Assembly (NCBI RefSeq): GCF_000349565.1
Contig: NZ_KB714611.1
Location: 67,067-106,957, forward strand
Reading direction: 5' to 3'
Source: Curtobacterium flaccumfaciens UCD-AKU
Lineage (GTDB): Bacteria; Actinomycetota; Actinomycetes; Actinomycetales; Microbacteriaceae
DNA length: 39,891 nucleotides
The notes beneath the pieces were generated by a model. It saw only the letters and a program-made list of their open reading frames with translations. It had not been told where the DNA came from and ran no database searches. Of the stretch, positions 1 through 8,123 are shown piece by piece; the first letter of the stretch is position 1, and each line of letters opens with the position of its first letter. The position numbers and the translations under genes were made by a program.

Positions 1-230
1 CGCGCCGTGCCCCGCCGCAACACCGCACCGCACCGGGCACGCAACGCGGCCCGGGCCAGCGAAGCCCGCACCGTGCCGGACGGGAGGCACGTCGCGGCCC
101 GGCCCCGCGCCTCCCGTCCGCACCGTGCCCACGTCGTCACCCGGTGCGCGCTTCCACGCGCCGTGCCCCGCCGCAACGCCGCACCGGGCACGCAACGCGG
201 CCCGGGCCGGCGAAGCCTGCACCGTGCCGG
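1..230. repeat. Intergenic pair of ~75-bp direct repeats
   Basis: Positions 1-79 and 157-230 are nearly identical. Both begin CGCGCCGTGCCCCGCCGCAA and end GCACCGTGCCGG. They differ by a short insertion of about 5 bp and a few substitutions. The terminator-like hairpin at 77-120 lies between them. No convincing gene covers this stretch; the open frames here are explained by high GC. The repeat may continue to the left of the window, since copy 1 starts at its first base. Confidence 0.75.
77..120. terminator. Hairpin with CGGACGGGAGGC/GCCTCCCGTCCG arms
   Basis: The arms 77-88 and 109-120 form a perfect 12-bp inverted repeat around a GC-rich 20-nt loop. It lies about 110 bp beyond the stop of the minus-strand dehydrogenase gene, so it can end that transcript. 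It may also serve a converging gene left of the window. There is no T-tract, as is common in high-GC actinobacteria. The same arm sequence recurs at 31156-31203 and at the right edge of the window. Confidence 0.55.
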
Positions 231-231
231 C

Positions 232-1263
232 TCAGGCCGGGACGCCGCCGGGGTAGACGACGGACTTGAGCGACTCCGGGTCGGTGTCGCTCTCGAGAGC
301 CTCGCGGACGTCGTCGAGTCCGAACCGGCCGGTGACGAGCGAGTCGAGGTCGACCTGCCCGGACGCGACCAGCTGGATCGCCACCGGCCACGTGTTCGTG
401 TACCGGAAGATCCCGGTGACCGTGACCTCGAGGTTCTGGATGTGCTCGACCGGCAGGGTCATCTCGGAGTTGCCGAGCCCGACCAGCACCGCGGCACCCG
501 CCGGACCGACCGCCTTGATGCCGTCCGAGACCGCACGGGGCGCCCCGCTGGCGTCGATGAACGCGTCGACGGGGACGATGTCGGACGCGACGGACACGGC
601 GGTGGGGTCGACGACCTCGGTGGCGCCGAACTCCAGGGCCCGCGCACGGCGCTCCGGGACCAGGTCGCTGACGACGATGCGCGATGCACCGAATGCCTTC
701 GCGACCTGCGCGCAGATGATGCCGATCGGACCGGCACCGGCGATGAGCACCGACGAACCGGGCACGATGCCGGCCTTGCGGACGGCGGCGATGCCGACCG
801 ACAGGGGCTCGAGGAGCGCACCGGCCTCGAACGACACCGAGTCGGGCAGGACGTGCGCGAACTCGGACTCGATCGTGACCAACTCGGTGAAGGCACCGTC
901 GACCGGCGGCGTCGCGTAGAAGCGCATGTGCGGGCAGAGGTTGTAGCGACCGGCCAGGCACTGCGCGCAGCGGTGGCAGGGGCGCTGCGGCTCGATGGCC
1001 ACGCGCTCCCCCACACGGGACGGGTCGACGCCCTCGCCGACCGCCTCGATCGTGCCGGAGAGTTCGTGGCCGAGGACGAGGGGCTCCTCGACGACGAAGT
1101 CGCCGATGCGGCCGTGGCGGTAGTAGTGCACGTCGGAGCCGCAGACGCCCACGGCGGCGACCCGGACGAGCACGTCGCCGGCGTCGACGGCGGGGACGGG
1201 GCGGTCCTCGACGGTGAGGTCCTGGGTGCCGAGCAGGACACTGGTGCGCTGGGTGGAGGTCAT
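232..1263 (-). CDS. Zinc-dependent polyol dehydrogenase (sorbitol/xylitol type)
   Basis: A 343-residue medium-chain alcohol dehydrogenase, the normal length for the family. Visible catalytic zinc ligands are Cys41 (GVCGSDVHYY), His66-Glu67 (GHE) and Glu152. A structural-zinc loop has Cys96, 99, 102 and 110. The Rossmann motif GAGPIG is at 176-181, followed by Asp200, which favours NAD+ over NADP+. The C-terminal FRYTNTWP stretch resembles the FRYANTYP signature of sorbitol/xylitol dehydrogenases. Expected reaction: oxidation of a polyol such as xylitol or sorbitol to the ketose. Its ATG overlaps the stop of the upstream ROK gene as ATGA, so the two are translationally coupled. Next to xylose genes, xylitol-to-xylulose oxidation is attractive, but the substrate is inferred. 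Confidence 0.88.
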   Translation of the reverse strand: MTSTQRTSVLLGTQDLTVEDRPVPAVDAGDVLVRVAAVGVCGSDVHYYRHGRIGDFVVEEPLVLGHELSGTIEAVGEGVDPSRVGERVAIEPQRPCHRCAQCLAGRYNLCPHMRFYATPPVDGAFTELVTIESEFAHVLPDSVSFEAGALLEPLSVGIAAVRKAGIVPGSSVLIAGAGPIGIICAQVAKAFGASRIVVSDLVPERRARALEFGATEVVDPTAVSVASDIVPVDAFIDASGAPRAVSDGIKAVGPAGAAVLVGLGNSEMTLPVEHIQNLEVTVTGIFRYTNTWPVAIQLVASGQVDLDSLVTGRFGLDDVREALESDTDPESLKSVVYPGGVPA

Positions 1264-2576
1264 GCGGTTCTCGCTTCCTCGGCCGCGTCGTCGCGGCCGG
1301 ACGTGAGGGTGGTGGAGGGGGCGGCGGCGGATGCCGCGGGCGTGGTGGCCGTGGTCGCCGCGGGCGCCGCGGGCGCCGCGGTGGCCGGTCTGAGCCGCGC
1401 TGCCGTCGGGTCGCGCAGCAGATCACGGAACCCGAGTTCAGCAGCGCCTCGGAGCAGGACATCGGCACCGAGCGCCGCCGGTGCGATGCGCAGCCGCTCG
1501 GTCACGGCAGCCATCGACTGCGCCCGGACCTCAGCCTCGATGCGGTTCCCGACGTGGCCGAGGAGCACTCCGAGGAACCCACCGAGGACGACCACCTCGG
1601 GGTTGACGGTGTGGATGGCATTGCGGAGTGCGGTCGCGAGGGCCGTGACCTGGCGGTCGACCACCCGCTCGACCTCGGGACGGCGCTGCGCGAGCGCCGC
1701 GGCGAGCGCTGACGGGTCGTCCGAGGCGACGCCGGCGGCAGCGACCAGGGCATCACGCGACGCCTCGGTCTCGAGACACCCGACAGCACCGCAGTGACAA
1801 CGGACACCGTTCGCTGCGACGAAGGTGTGACCGAGCTCGCCGGCGTACCCGTCCGCACCGCTGAGGGGCCGAGCGGCACTGATGACGCCGCCGCCGATAC
1901 CGCTCGCGCCACCGTTGAGGTAGATCAGGTCGTCGACTCCGCGGCCACTGCCGTACAGCCGCTCCGCCCAGGCGCCGGAGTTCGCGTCGTTCGCGGCCCG
2001 GACCGGCAGACCGGTGCGCTCGGCGAGGGGACGGGCGATCGGTTCGTCGTGCCAGCCGAGGTGCGGCGCGTAGCGGACCACGCCGTCCTCGACCCGCACG
2101 GTCCCGGGGACCGCGACACCGATTCCGGCGATCCGCGTGGGCGGGCCTTCCCCGGCGATCAACTCGTCCAGGAGTCCGGCGATGGTCTCGACCGCCTCGG
2201 CAGCGGTCGGGGCGCTCTCGCTCGCCGCCACCGCGCGGGTGCGCACGCTGCCGTCGAGTCCGACGAGTGCGACGGTCACGGCGTCCACCTCGACCGTGAC
2301 GGCGACCGCGACCACCTCGGCCGAGGCACGGACCACCGGGCTCGGGCGGCCGACGCCAGCACTCGTGCTGCCGGTCCCGGGCACGTCCTCGTGCACCAGC
2401 CCGAGTTCGACCAGTTCGCCGACGAGCGTGAGCGTGGTTGAGCGGTTGAGTCCGGTGCGGCGGGTGAGCTCGGCACGGGTGATCGGACCGTCCTCGTGCG
2501 CCAGGCGGAGGACACGTGCGGCGTTGCGCAGCGCCGGGGTCTGCGCGACACCGGGTGCTGCAGCTGTGCGTGCCAT
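1260..2576 (-). CDS. ROK-family transcriptional regulator
   Basis: A 438-residue protein with an N-terminal winged-helix region (about 10-65, ITRAELTRRTGLNRSTT) and a C-terminal ROK sugar-kinase-like domain. The ROK zinc signature is visible as CHCGAVGCLE, and NDAN matches the kinase catalytic loop. About the last 50 residues are an Ala/Thr/Pro-rich tail of low complexity. I chose the ATG at 2576 because GAGAGGA lies five bases upstream; an in-frame ATG at 2624 would read through a tetranucleotide repeat and lacks such a site. XylR/NagC-type members sense a sugar and repress catabolic genes. It probably controls the downstream dehydrogenase and the neighbouring xylose genes; the effector is not known. 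Confidence 0.87.
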   Translation of the reverse strand: MARTAAAPGVAQTPALRNAARVLRLAHEDGPITRAELTRRTGLNRSTTLTLVGELVELGLVHEDVPGTGSTSAGVGRPSPVVRASAEVVAVAVTVEVDAVTVALVGLDGSVRTRAVAASESAPTAAEAVETIAGLLDELIAGEGPPTRIAGIGVAVPGTVRVEDGVVRYAPHLGWHDEPIARPLAERTGLPVRAANDANSGAWAERLYGSGRGVDDLIYLNGGASGIGGGVISAARPLSGADGYAGELGHTFVAANGVRCHCGAVGCLETEASRDALVAAAGVASDDPSALAAALAQRRPEVERVVDRQVTALATALRNAIHTVNPEVVVLGGFLGVLLGHVGNRIEAEVRAQSMAAVTERLRIAPAALGADVLLRGAAELGFRDLLRDPTAARLRPATAAPAAPAATTATTPAASAAAPSTTLTSGRDDAAEEARTA

Positions 2577-2595
2577 CGGGTCCTCTCGGTCGGTC

Positions 2596-2620
2596 CTTGC
2601 TTGCTTGCTTGCTTGCTTGC
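2596..2620. repeat. Tetranucleotide microsatellite (CTTG)6
   Basis: Six uninterrupted copies of CTTG plus a final C on the plus strand (CAAG on the coding strand of the ROK gene). It lies 20-44 bp upstream of the chosen ROK start, in the leader. Repeats of this kind are slippage-prone. Copy-number change would alter the leader length. It would change the reading frame only if translation began at the upstream ATG at 2624. Confidence 0.9.
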
Positions 2621-2672
2621 CCATCTTCGCGTGCTCGGTCCTTCCCAGAACGCCTGCGATGGAGAGCGGGAT

Positions 2673-2730
2673 CGGGCGTACCTGGTCGAAACGAACGACC
2701 AGGTGTGCCCGGATTCAGCAGGTACGCCCG
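2673..2730 (-). promoter_or_regulatory. Competing hairpins in the leader of the ROK gene
   Basis: On the minus strand three related arms occur in order: A (2730-2719), B (2711-2696) and C (2688-2673). Arm C pairs with B over 16 positions (14 Watson-Crick plus two G-U pairs, 7-nt loop). Arm C also pairs perfectly with A over 12 positions (CGGGCGTACCTG/CAGGTACGCCCG). The two pairings exclude each other. The element lies between the isomerase stop (2766) and the ROK start (2576). It could be the terminator of the upstream operon, an attenuator, or tandem operators for an autoregulator. A separate 12-bp palindrome, GCGTTCGAACGC, lies at 2743-2754. Confidence 0.55.
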
Positions 2731-2765
2731 GAAGCGGTGGGGGCGTTCGAACGCAGGCGGCCCGG

Positions 2766-3815
2766 TCAGCGCGACTGCGAGAACGCGGCGTCGAACGACG
2801 CCTCCGGCGGCGCGATGGTGCCGAGCCGCCGCACGAACGCCAGCGCCTCGGGCCCGCCGACGAGCCGGTCCATGCCGGCGTCCTCCCACTCGACGCTGGT
2901 CGGGCCGGCGTACCCGATGTGGTTCAGCACGCGGAACACCCGCTCCCACGGCACGTCCCCGTGGCCGGCGGTGACGAAGTCCCACCCGCGCCGGGGGTCA
3001 CCCCACGGCAGGTGCGACCCGAGCCGGCCGTTGCGCCCGTCGAGCTGCTTCACCGACTCCTTGCAGTGCACGTGGTACACCCGGTCGGCGAAGTCGAGCA
3101 GGAACGCGGCGGGGTCCAGGTCCTGCCAGACGAAGTGGGACGGGTCGAAGTTGAACCCGAACGCCGGGCGGTCCTGGAACACCTGGAGCGTGCGCTTCGC
3201 GGTCCAGTAGTCGTAGGCGATCTCGGACGGGTGCACCTCGAGCGCGAACCGGACCCCGACCTCCTCGAAGACGTCGAGGATCGGTGACCAGCGGTCGTGG
3301 AAGTCCTGGTACCCGGCGTCGATCATCGCCGGCGGCACGGGCGGGAACCCGGCGACGGTCTTCCAGATCGACGAGCCGGAGAACCCGGTGACGGTGTCCA
3401 CCCCGAGCGCGGCGGCGGCACGGGCGGTCCACTGCAGTTCCTCGGCCGCACGCTGCCGCACGCCCTCGGGGTCGCCGTCGCCCCACACGTGCGGCGGCAC
3501 GATGTCCTCGTGCCGCTGGTCGATCGGGTCGTCGCACACGGCCTGGCCGACCAGGTGGTTGGCGATCGTCCAGACCTGCAGCCCGTTGCGTTCCAGGATC
3601 GCCTTGCGCCCGGCGACGTACTCCGGGTCCGTCGCGGCGCGCCGGACGTCCAGGTGGTCACCCCAGCAGGCGATCTCCAGCCCGTCGTAGCCCCACTCGC
3701 CGGCGAGTCGGGCCACCTCTTCGAAGGGCAGGTCGGCCCACTGTCCGGTGAACAGGGTGACCGGCCGGGAGGCCTGGGTCGTGTCCGTCGTGTCGCTCGC
3801 GTCCGTCGTCGTCAT
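2766..3815 (-). CDS. Sugar phosphate isomerase/epimerase-like TIM-barrel protein
   Basis: A 349-residue protein of the xylose-isomerase-like TIM-barrel family (AP endonuclease 2 fold, as in IolE). Candidate metal ligands are the Glu in FALEVHPSE, the Asp and His in FDPSHFVW, the His in YHVHCKES and the Glu in [10 protein letters not shown] chose the ATG at 3815, which has AGAAGGA upstream; earlier in-frame sequence is GC-rich and not protein-like. It is the last gene of a four-gene operon, 34 bp after a Gfo/Idh oxidoreductase. Family members isomerise or epimerise sugars and inositol derivatives, and some act as lyases on 3-keto-glycosides. The neighbours make a 3-keto-sugar substrate plausible, but this is inference. 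Confidence 0.82.
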   Translation of the reverse strand: MTTTDASDTTDTTQASRPVTLFTGQWADLPFEEVARLAGEWGYDGLEIACWGDHLDVRRAATDPEYVAGRKAILERNGLQVWTIANHLVGQAVCDDPIDQRHEDIVPPHVWGDGDPEGVRQRAAEELQWTARAAAALGVDTVTGFSGSSIWKTVAGFPPVPPAMIDAGYQDFHDRWSPILDVFEEVGVRFALEVHPSEIAYDYWTAKRTLQVFQDRPAFGFNFDPSHFVWQDLDPAAFLLDFADRVYHVHCKESVKQLDGRNGRLGSHLPWGDPRRGWDFVTAGHGDVPWERVFRVLNHIGYAGPTSVEWEDAGMDRLVGGPEALAFVRRLGTIAPPEASFDAAFSQSR

Positions 3816-3849
3816 CGTCGTCGTCCTTCTTCGCGGTGGTCGGGTTCCG

Positions 3850-4962
3850 TCACCAGGATCCGGGCGCGGACCCGGCCGGGACGGTGGCGGGTCGCTCGAC
3901 GCGCGAGTGCACATCGACGACCGAGTGGTCTCGGGCGGCGGCGGAGACCGCCTCCATGACCTCGAGCACGTGGAACGCGAGGTCGCCGGAGGCCCGGTGC
4001 GGCCGGTCCGTCGCGATCGCGTGGGCCATGTCGGCGAGGCCGTAGCCGCGACCGGCGTCGGCGTACCCGGCGGCGACCGGCAGGTCGCGCCACGAACGGT
4101 CGTCGGCGGTGGCGATCGACACGGTGTCCGAGAACCGGTTCGGGTCGGGGACGCCCAGGGTGCCCGCGGTGCCGTACACCTCGAACAGCGGGGCGCGGGT
4201 GGCCCAGACCTCGAACGAGACGGTCACGGTGGAGACCACGCCGCCCTCGTGCTCGAGGATCGCGACGACGTGCGTGTCGATGTCGACCGGGATCGGGGTG
4301 CCGGCGTTCGGCCCCGTGGCGACGGTGCGCTCGCGGGTGGAGCGGGTCGCGCTGCCGCTGACCCGGACGACGGGCCCGAAGAACGTGACGAGGCTGGTCA
4401 GGTAGTACGGCCCCATGTCGAGCAGCGGTCCGCCGCCGGGCTGGTAGTAGAAGGCCGGCGCCGGGTGCCAGCGTTCGTGCCCGGGGGCGCTCCAGGCGAC
4501 GGCTGCGCCGACGGGGGTGCCGATCGCACCGTCGTCGAGCGCGGCGCGCGCGGTCTGGATGCCGGTGCCGAGGACGGTGTCCGGGGCGCTGCCGACGCGC
4601 AGGCCGGCGGTGCGGGCGGCCTCGAGCACCGGGGCGGCCTCGGCGGTGGACATCGCGAGCGGCTTCTCGCCGTAGACGTGCTTGCCGGCGGCGAGTGCCC
4701 GGGTGGCGATGTCGGCGTGTGCGGCCGGGATCGTCAGGTTGAGCACCACGTCGACGTCGTCGGCGGCGAGCAGGTCGTCCACGGTGGTGCCGCGCACGCC
4801 CTGTGCCGCACCGACCTGCTGGGCACGGGCGACGTCGAGGTCGGCGACCGCGGCGAGCTCGAGTCCGGGCAGGGCCGGGAAGTGCTCGAAGTACTGCTGG
4901 CTGATGACCCCGACGCCGACGACACCGACGCGGAGCACCCCCTCGTTCAGCGTGCTGCCCAC
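3850..4962 (-). CDS. Gfo/Idh/MocA-family oxidoreductase
   Basis: About 370 residues. The N-terminal Rossmann domain carries GVGVIS, and the family motif GEKP follows (YGEKPLAMS). The second domain contains [16 protein letters not shown], typical of the sugar dehydrogenase subgroup. Members oxidise or reduce sugars and cyclitols with NAD(P). I chose the GTG at 4962, which overlaps the end of the ThuA-like gene by 16 bp and gives the expected N-terminus just before the Rossmann strand. A GTG eight codons later is also possible. It is third in the operon and may work in sequence with the ThuA-like protein and the isomerase. The substrate cannot be read from the sequence. Confidence 0.83.
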   Translation of the reverse strand: MGSTLNEGVLRVGVVGVGVISQQYFEHFPALPGLELAAVADLDVARAQQVGAAQGVRGTTVDDLLAADDVDVVLNLTIPAAHADIATRALAAGKHVYGEKPLAMSTAEAAPVLEAARTAGLRVGSAPDTVLGTGIQTARAALDDGAIGTPVGAAVAWSAPGHERWHPAPAFYYQPGGGPLLDMGPYYLTSLVTFFGPVVRVSGSATRSTRERTVATGPNAGTPIPVDIDTHVVAILEHEGGVVSTVTVSFEVWATRAPLFEVYGTAGTLGVPDPNRFSDTVSIATADDRSWRDLPVAAGYADAGRGYGLADMAHAIATDRPHRASGDLAFHVLEVMEAVSAAARDHSVVDVHSRVERPATVPAGSAPGSW

Positions 4963-5654
4963 AGGAGTCCCCGTTCGATGATGGTGCGGAGTGGCTGCGA
5001 CTCGACGACCTCGAGGCGGTGCCCTGGTGCGGAGACGAACACGCGGCCCTCGCCCCACTGCCGCGTCCAGATCGCCGGTGCGGTGACCGGTCGGTTCCAG
5101 GCGTCGAAGTCGCGCGCGTCCTGGGTGGTGGTCGCGAGGACGTCGTTGTACTCGTCGGACAGCACCCAGTACTGCTCGGTGACGAGGTCGAAGTCCTCGA
5201 TGCCCTGCGTGATCGGGTGCTCGTGCCCGAGGTCGGTGATGTGCACCGTGTACGGGATGTAGTTGTCCGACTGTTCCCCGACGCGCTCGTCGGGGTGCTT
5301 GCCCGCGTGGTGGGCGAACTGGCCGCCGACCATGTGCAGGTAGTCGGCGGTGTTCCGGAACGCGTCCGCGATGCCGCCGTGCCAGCCGGCCAGTCCGGCG
5401 CCGCCCAGGACCGCGCGCTGCAGCCCGGCGAACTCGTCGTCGGCGATGGTCGACATCGTGACGACCTGCACGATCAGGTCGACCTCGTCCATGACGGCGG
5501 CGTCGGCGTAGACGGCCGTCGAGTCCGACACCCGGACCTCGAACCCGTTCTCCTGCAGGAACGGGATGAACAGGTCGGTGGTCTCGACGGGCTGGTGGCC
5601 GTCCCACCCGCCGCGGACGACGAGCGCCCGGCGGGTCTGCTCGGCGGCGCTCAC
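4947..5654 (-). CDS. ThuA-like domain protein
   Basis: A 235-residue protein of the ThuA (trehalose utilisation) family, which has a class I glutamine-amidotransferase-like fold. Recognisable stretches are VVRGGWDGHQPVETTDLF near the N-terminus, GWHGGIADAFR in the middle and HPITQGIEDF before the C-terminal part. The GTG start at 5654 overlaps the stop of the upstream Gfo/Idh gene as GTGA. In rhizobia ThuA acts with a Gfo/Idh enzyme, ThuB, in conversion of trehalose toward 3-keto-trehalose; the exact role of ThuA is unsettled. Here it sits between two Gfo/Idh genes. A second ThuA-like gene at 29179 is also next to a Gfo/Idh gene. Confidence 0.82.
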   Translation of the reverse strand: MSAAEQTRRALVVRGGWDGHQPVETTDLFIPFLQENGFEVRVSDSTAVYADAAVMDEVDLIVQVVTMSTIADDEFAGLQRAVLGGAGLAGWHGGIADAFRNTADYLHMVGGQFAHHAGKHPDERVGEQSDNYIPYTVHITDLGHEHPITQGIEDFDLVTEQYWVLSDEYNDVLATTTQDARDFDAWNRPVTAPAIWTRQWGEGRVFVSAPGHRLEVVESQPLRTIIERGLLWAAR

Positions 5655-6832
5655 GAGGTCGCCGTCCAGGTGCTGCCGGCGGCGGCGCTGCGTTCGACGG
5701 CGTCGAGGACCCGCTGCACGTGCAGGCCGTCGGCGAACGACGGTGACGGGTCGGTGCCGGTGGCGACGGCGTCGATGAAGTCCTTCACCTGGTGGCTGAA
5801 GGTGTGCTCGTACCCGATGAGGTGTCCGGTCGGCCACCACGCGGCCATGTAGGGGTGCTCGGGCTCGGTGACCAGGATGCGCCGGAAGCCCTGCTCCCCC
5901 GCAGGGGCGTTCGACTCGTACAACCGCAGCTCGTTCATCGCCTCGAGGTCGAACTGGATCGCGCCGTCGGAACCGCTGATCTCGAGCGTCAGGCCGTTCT
6001 TCCGCCCGGTCGCGTAGCGCGTCGCCTCGAAGGTGCCGATCGCACGGTCGGCCGCGCCGCCGCTGAGCCGTGCGGTGAAGAACGCGGCGTCGTCGACGGT
6101 GACCTGCCCGCGTTCGCTCGACGCGGTGCCGGAGAGCCCGACCCCCTCGGCCATCAACGGACGCTCGGTCACGAAGGTCTCGAGCGTGCCCGACACGGTG
6201 GCGAGCGACGAACCGGTGACGTGCTCGACCAGGTCGATGGCGTGCGCGCCGATGTCGCCGAGCGCACCGGAGCCCGCGAGCGACTTGTCGAGCCGCCAGG
6301 TCATCGGGCCGTCCTCGTCCGACAACCAGTCCTGCAGGTAGAGCGCGCGGACCTGGCGCACGGTGCCGATCCGGCCGTCCTGCACCAGCTGCCGGGCGAA
6401 CGCGATCGCAGGCACGCGGCGGTAGCTGAACCCGACCATGGCGCGGACCCCGTGCGCCCGGGCTGCAGCGGCAGCGGCGGTCATCGCCTCGGCCTCGGCA
6501 ACGGTGTTGGCGAGCGGCTTCTCGCACAGGACGTGCTTGCCGGCCTGGAGCGCGGCGATCGCGATCTCGACGTGCGAGGACCCCGGGGACACCACGTCGA
6601 CCACGTCGATGTCCGGATCGGCGACGACGGCACGCCAGTCGGTGGACGCCGCCTGCCAGCCGTACCGCTGCCGGGCTGCCTCGGTGCGTTCGGGATCACG
6701 CCCGACGATCACCGCCATCTCCGGGTCGGCCCCGAGGTCGAAGAACCGGGGAGCGGTCCGCCACGCCTGTGAGTGTGCGGCTCCCATGAAGCCGTGCCCC
6801 ACCATCGCGACCCGCAGTCGTTCCTGTGCCAT
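5651..6832 (-). CDS. Gfo/Idh/MocA-family oxidoreductase, operon leader
   Basis: A 393-residue NAD(P)-dependent sugar dehydrogenase-like protein. The Rossmann motif is GHGFMG near residue 12, the family motif is CEKPLANT, and [19 protein letters not shown] lies in the second domain, where the His is a likely catalytic residue. The ATG at 6832 has a good AAGGAG site upstream. It is the first gene of the minus-strand operon that continues with the ThuA-like protein, a second oxidoreductase and the isomerase. It faces xylA across a 97-bp gap holding back-to-back promoters, so both operons may answer to the same sugar signal. The substrate is unknown; an inositol- or glycoside-type sugar is likely. 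Confidence 0.86.
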   Translation of the reverse strand: MAQERLRVAMVGHGFMGAAHSQAWRTAPRFFDLGADPEMAVIVGRDPERTEAARQRYGWQAASTDWRAVVADPDIDVVDVVSPGSSHVEIAIAALQAGKHVLCEKPLANTVAEAEAMTAAAAAARAHGVRAMVGFSYRRVPAIAFARQLVQDGRIGTVRQVRALYLQDWLSDEDGPMTWRLDKSLAGSGALGDIGAHAIDLVEHVTGSSLATVSGTLETFVTERPLMAEGVGLSGTASSERGQVTVDDAAFFTARLSGGAADRAIGTFEATRYATGRKNGLTLEISGSDGAIQFDLEAMNELRLYESNAPAGEQGFRRILVTEPEHPYMAAWWPTGHLIGYEHTFSHQVKDFIDAVATGTDPSPSFADGLHVQRVLDAVERSAAAGSTWTATS

Positions 6833-6858
6833 CCGCTCGCTCCTTTGCGATCACGTGC

Positions 6859-6901
6859 TTGCCACAGCCAACACTACCGCTTATGTTGGGCGCGGCAACA
6901 T
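6859..6901. promoter_or_regulatory. Divergent xylA/oxidoreductase promoters with palindromic operator
   Basis: Plus strand: TTGCCA (6859-6864), 17-bp spacer, TATGTT (6882-6887). Minus strand: TTGCCG (complement of 6893-6898), 16-bp spacer, TAGTGT (complement of 6871-6876). The two promoters overlap. Three related half-sites cover them: CCAACA (6868-6873), TGTTGG (6884-6889) and CAACAT (6896-6901). ATGTTG/CAACAT forms a perfect inverted repeat with a 7-bp spacer over the xylA -10 box. The layout suits a repressor controlling both directions, perhaps the ROK regulator encoded at 1260-2576. Promoters and binding were judged by eye. Confidence 0.6.
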
Positions 6902-6929
6902 TTTGTTTCGACGACGAACGGTGACCACC

Positions 6930-8123
6930 ATGGCAACGACGCCCACCCGTGCAGACAAGTTCTCCTTCGGTCTCTGGACCATCGGCTACAACGGCTCGGA
7001 CCCCTTCGGCGGGCCGACCCGTCCCGCCCTCGACGTGGTCGAGGCGGTCGAGAAGCTCGACGAGCTCGGGGCCTACGGCCTGACCTTCCACGACGACGAC
7101 CTGTTCGCGTTCGGTTCCACCGACGCCGAGCGCCAGACCCAGATCGACCGCCTCAAGGGCGCCCTCGAGTCGACGGGGATCGTCGTGCCGATGGTCACGA
7201 CGAACCTGTTCTCCGCCCCGGTCTTCAAGGACGGCGGCTTCACCTCGAACGACCGGCAGGTCCGCCGCTTCGCGCTCCGCAAGGTCCTGCGCAACATCGA
7301 CCTCGCCGCCGAGCTCGGTGCGTCGACGTTCGTGATGTGGGGTGGCCGCGAAGGCTCCGAGTACGACAGCGCCAAGGACGTGCAGGCCGCGCTCGAGCGG
7401 TACCGCGAGGCCGTCAACCTGCTCGCCCAGTACGTCACCGACAAGGGCTACGGCATCCGGTTCGCCATCGAGCCGAAGCCGAACGAGCCCCGCGGCGACA
7501 TCCTCCTGCCGACCCTCGGCCACGCGATCGCCTTCACCGAGACGCTCGAGCGCCCGGAGCTGTTCGGCATCAACCCCGAGGTCGGCCACGAGCAGATGGC
7601 GGGCCTGAACTTCACCGCCGGCATCGCCCAGGCGCTCTACCAGGGCAAGCTCTTCCACATCGACCTCAACGGTCAGCGCGGCATCAAGTACGACCAGGAC
7701 CTGGTGTTCGGCCACGGCGACCTGCAGAACGCGTTCTCGCTCGTCGACCTGCTCGAGCACGGTGCCCCGCAGGGCGGCCCGGCGTACGACGGCCCGCGCC
7801 ACTTCGACTACAAGCCGAGCCGCACCGAGGACATCAGCGGTGTCTGGGACTCCGCGTCGGCCAACATGCGCATGTACCTGCTCCTCAAGGAGCGTGCGCA
7901 GGCGTTCCGCGCTGACCCCGAGGTGCAGGCGGCACTCGAGGCGTCGAAGGTCGGCGAGCTGTCGACGCCGACGCTGAACGACGGCGAGTCGTACGACACG
8001 TTCCTCGCCGACCGCTCCGCCTACGAGGACTTCGACACCGACGCCTACTTCGGCGGCAAGGGCTTCGGCTTCGTCCGCCTGCAGCAGCTCGCGATGGAGC
8101 ACCTGATGGGCGCGCGGAATTGA
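6930..8123 (+). CDS. xylA: Xylose isomerase
   Basis: A 397-residue class I (Streptomyces-type) xylose isomerase that converts D-xylose to D-xylulose. The catalytic His is at 54 (FHDDDLF) and Glu181 falls in [12 protein letters not shown], matching the numbering of the Streptomyces enzymes. Further metal-site motifs are [26 protein letters not shown] and [11 protein letters not shown]. All expected residues are present. The ATG at 6930 has no clear ribosome binding site; an in-frame GTG at 6921 is an alternative. The stop overlaps the xylB start (TTGA). The promoter and operator lie just upstream. Confidence 0.97.
   Translation: MATTPTRADKFSFGLWTIGYNGSDPFGGPTRPALDVVEAVEKLDELGAYGLTFHDDDLFAFGSTDAERQTQIDRLKGALESTGIVVPMVTTNLFSAPVFKDGGFTSNDRQVRRFALRKVLRNIDLAAELGASTFVMWGGREGSEYDSAKDVQAALERYREAVNLLAQYVTDKGYGIRFAIEPKPNEPRGDILLPTLGHAIAFTETLERPELFGINPEVGHEQMAGLNFTAGIAQALYQGKLFHIDLNGQRGIKYDQDLVFGHGDLQNAFSLVDLLEHGAPQGGPAYDGPRHFDYKPSRTEDISGVWDSASANMRMYLLLKERAQAFRADPEVQAALEASKVGELSTPTLNDGESYDTFLADRSAYEDFDTDAYFGGKGFGFVRLQQLAMEHLMGARN

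Noticed and set aside
1..230. CRISPR array
   Set aside because: There are only two long, unevenly matched copies and no short regular repeats with spacers.
7..1797. A long plus-strand open frame at the left end
   Set aside because: It is antisense to the dehydrogenase and ROK genes and its translation is Arg/Asp/Gly-rich without recognisable domains; high GC removes stop codons.
2577..2624. ROK start at the ATG at 2624, reading GKQASKQA through the tetranucleotide repeat
   Set aside because: No ribosome binding site is visible there, and the residues come from the repeat. The ATG at 2576 has a good site.
6696..8102. Long minus-strand frame opposite xylA
   Set aside because: Its translation is Val/Glu/Arg-rich shadow sequence, and xylA has every catalytic residue on the other strand.
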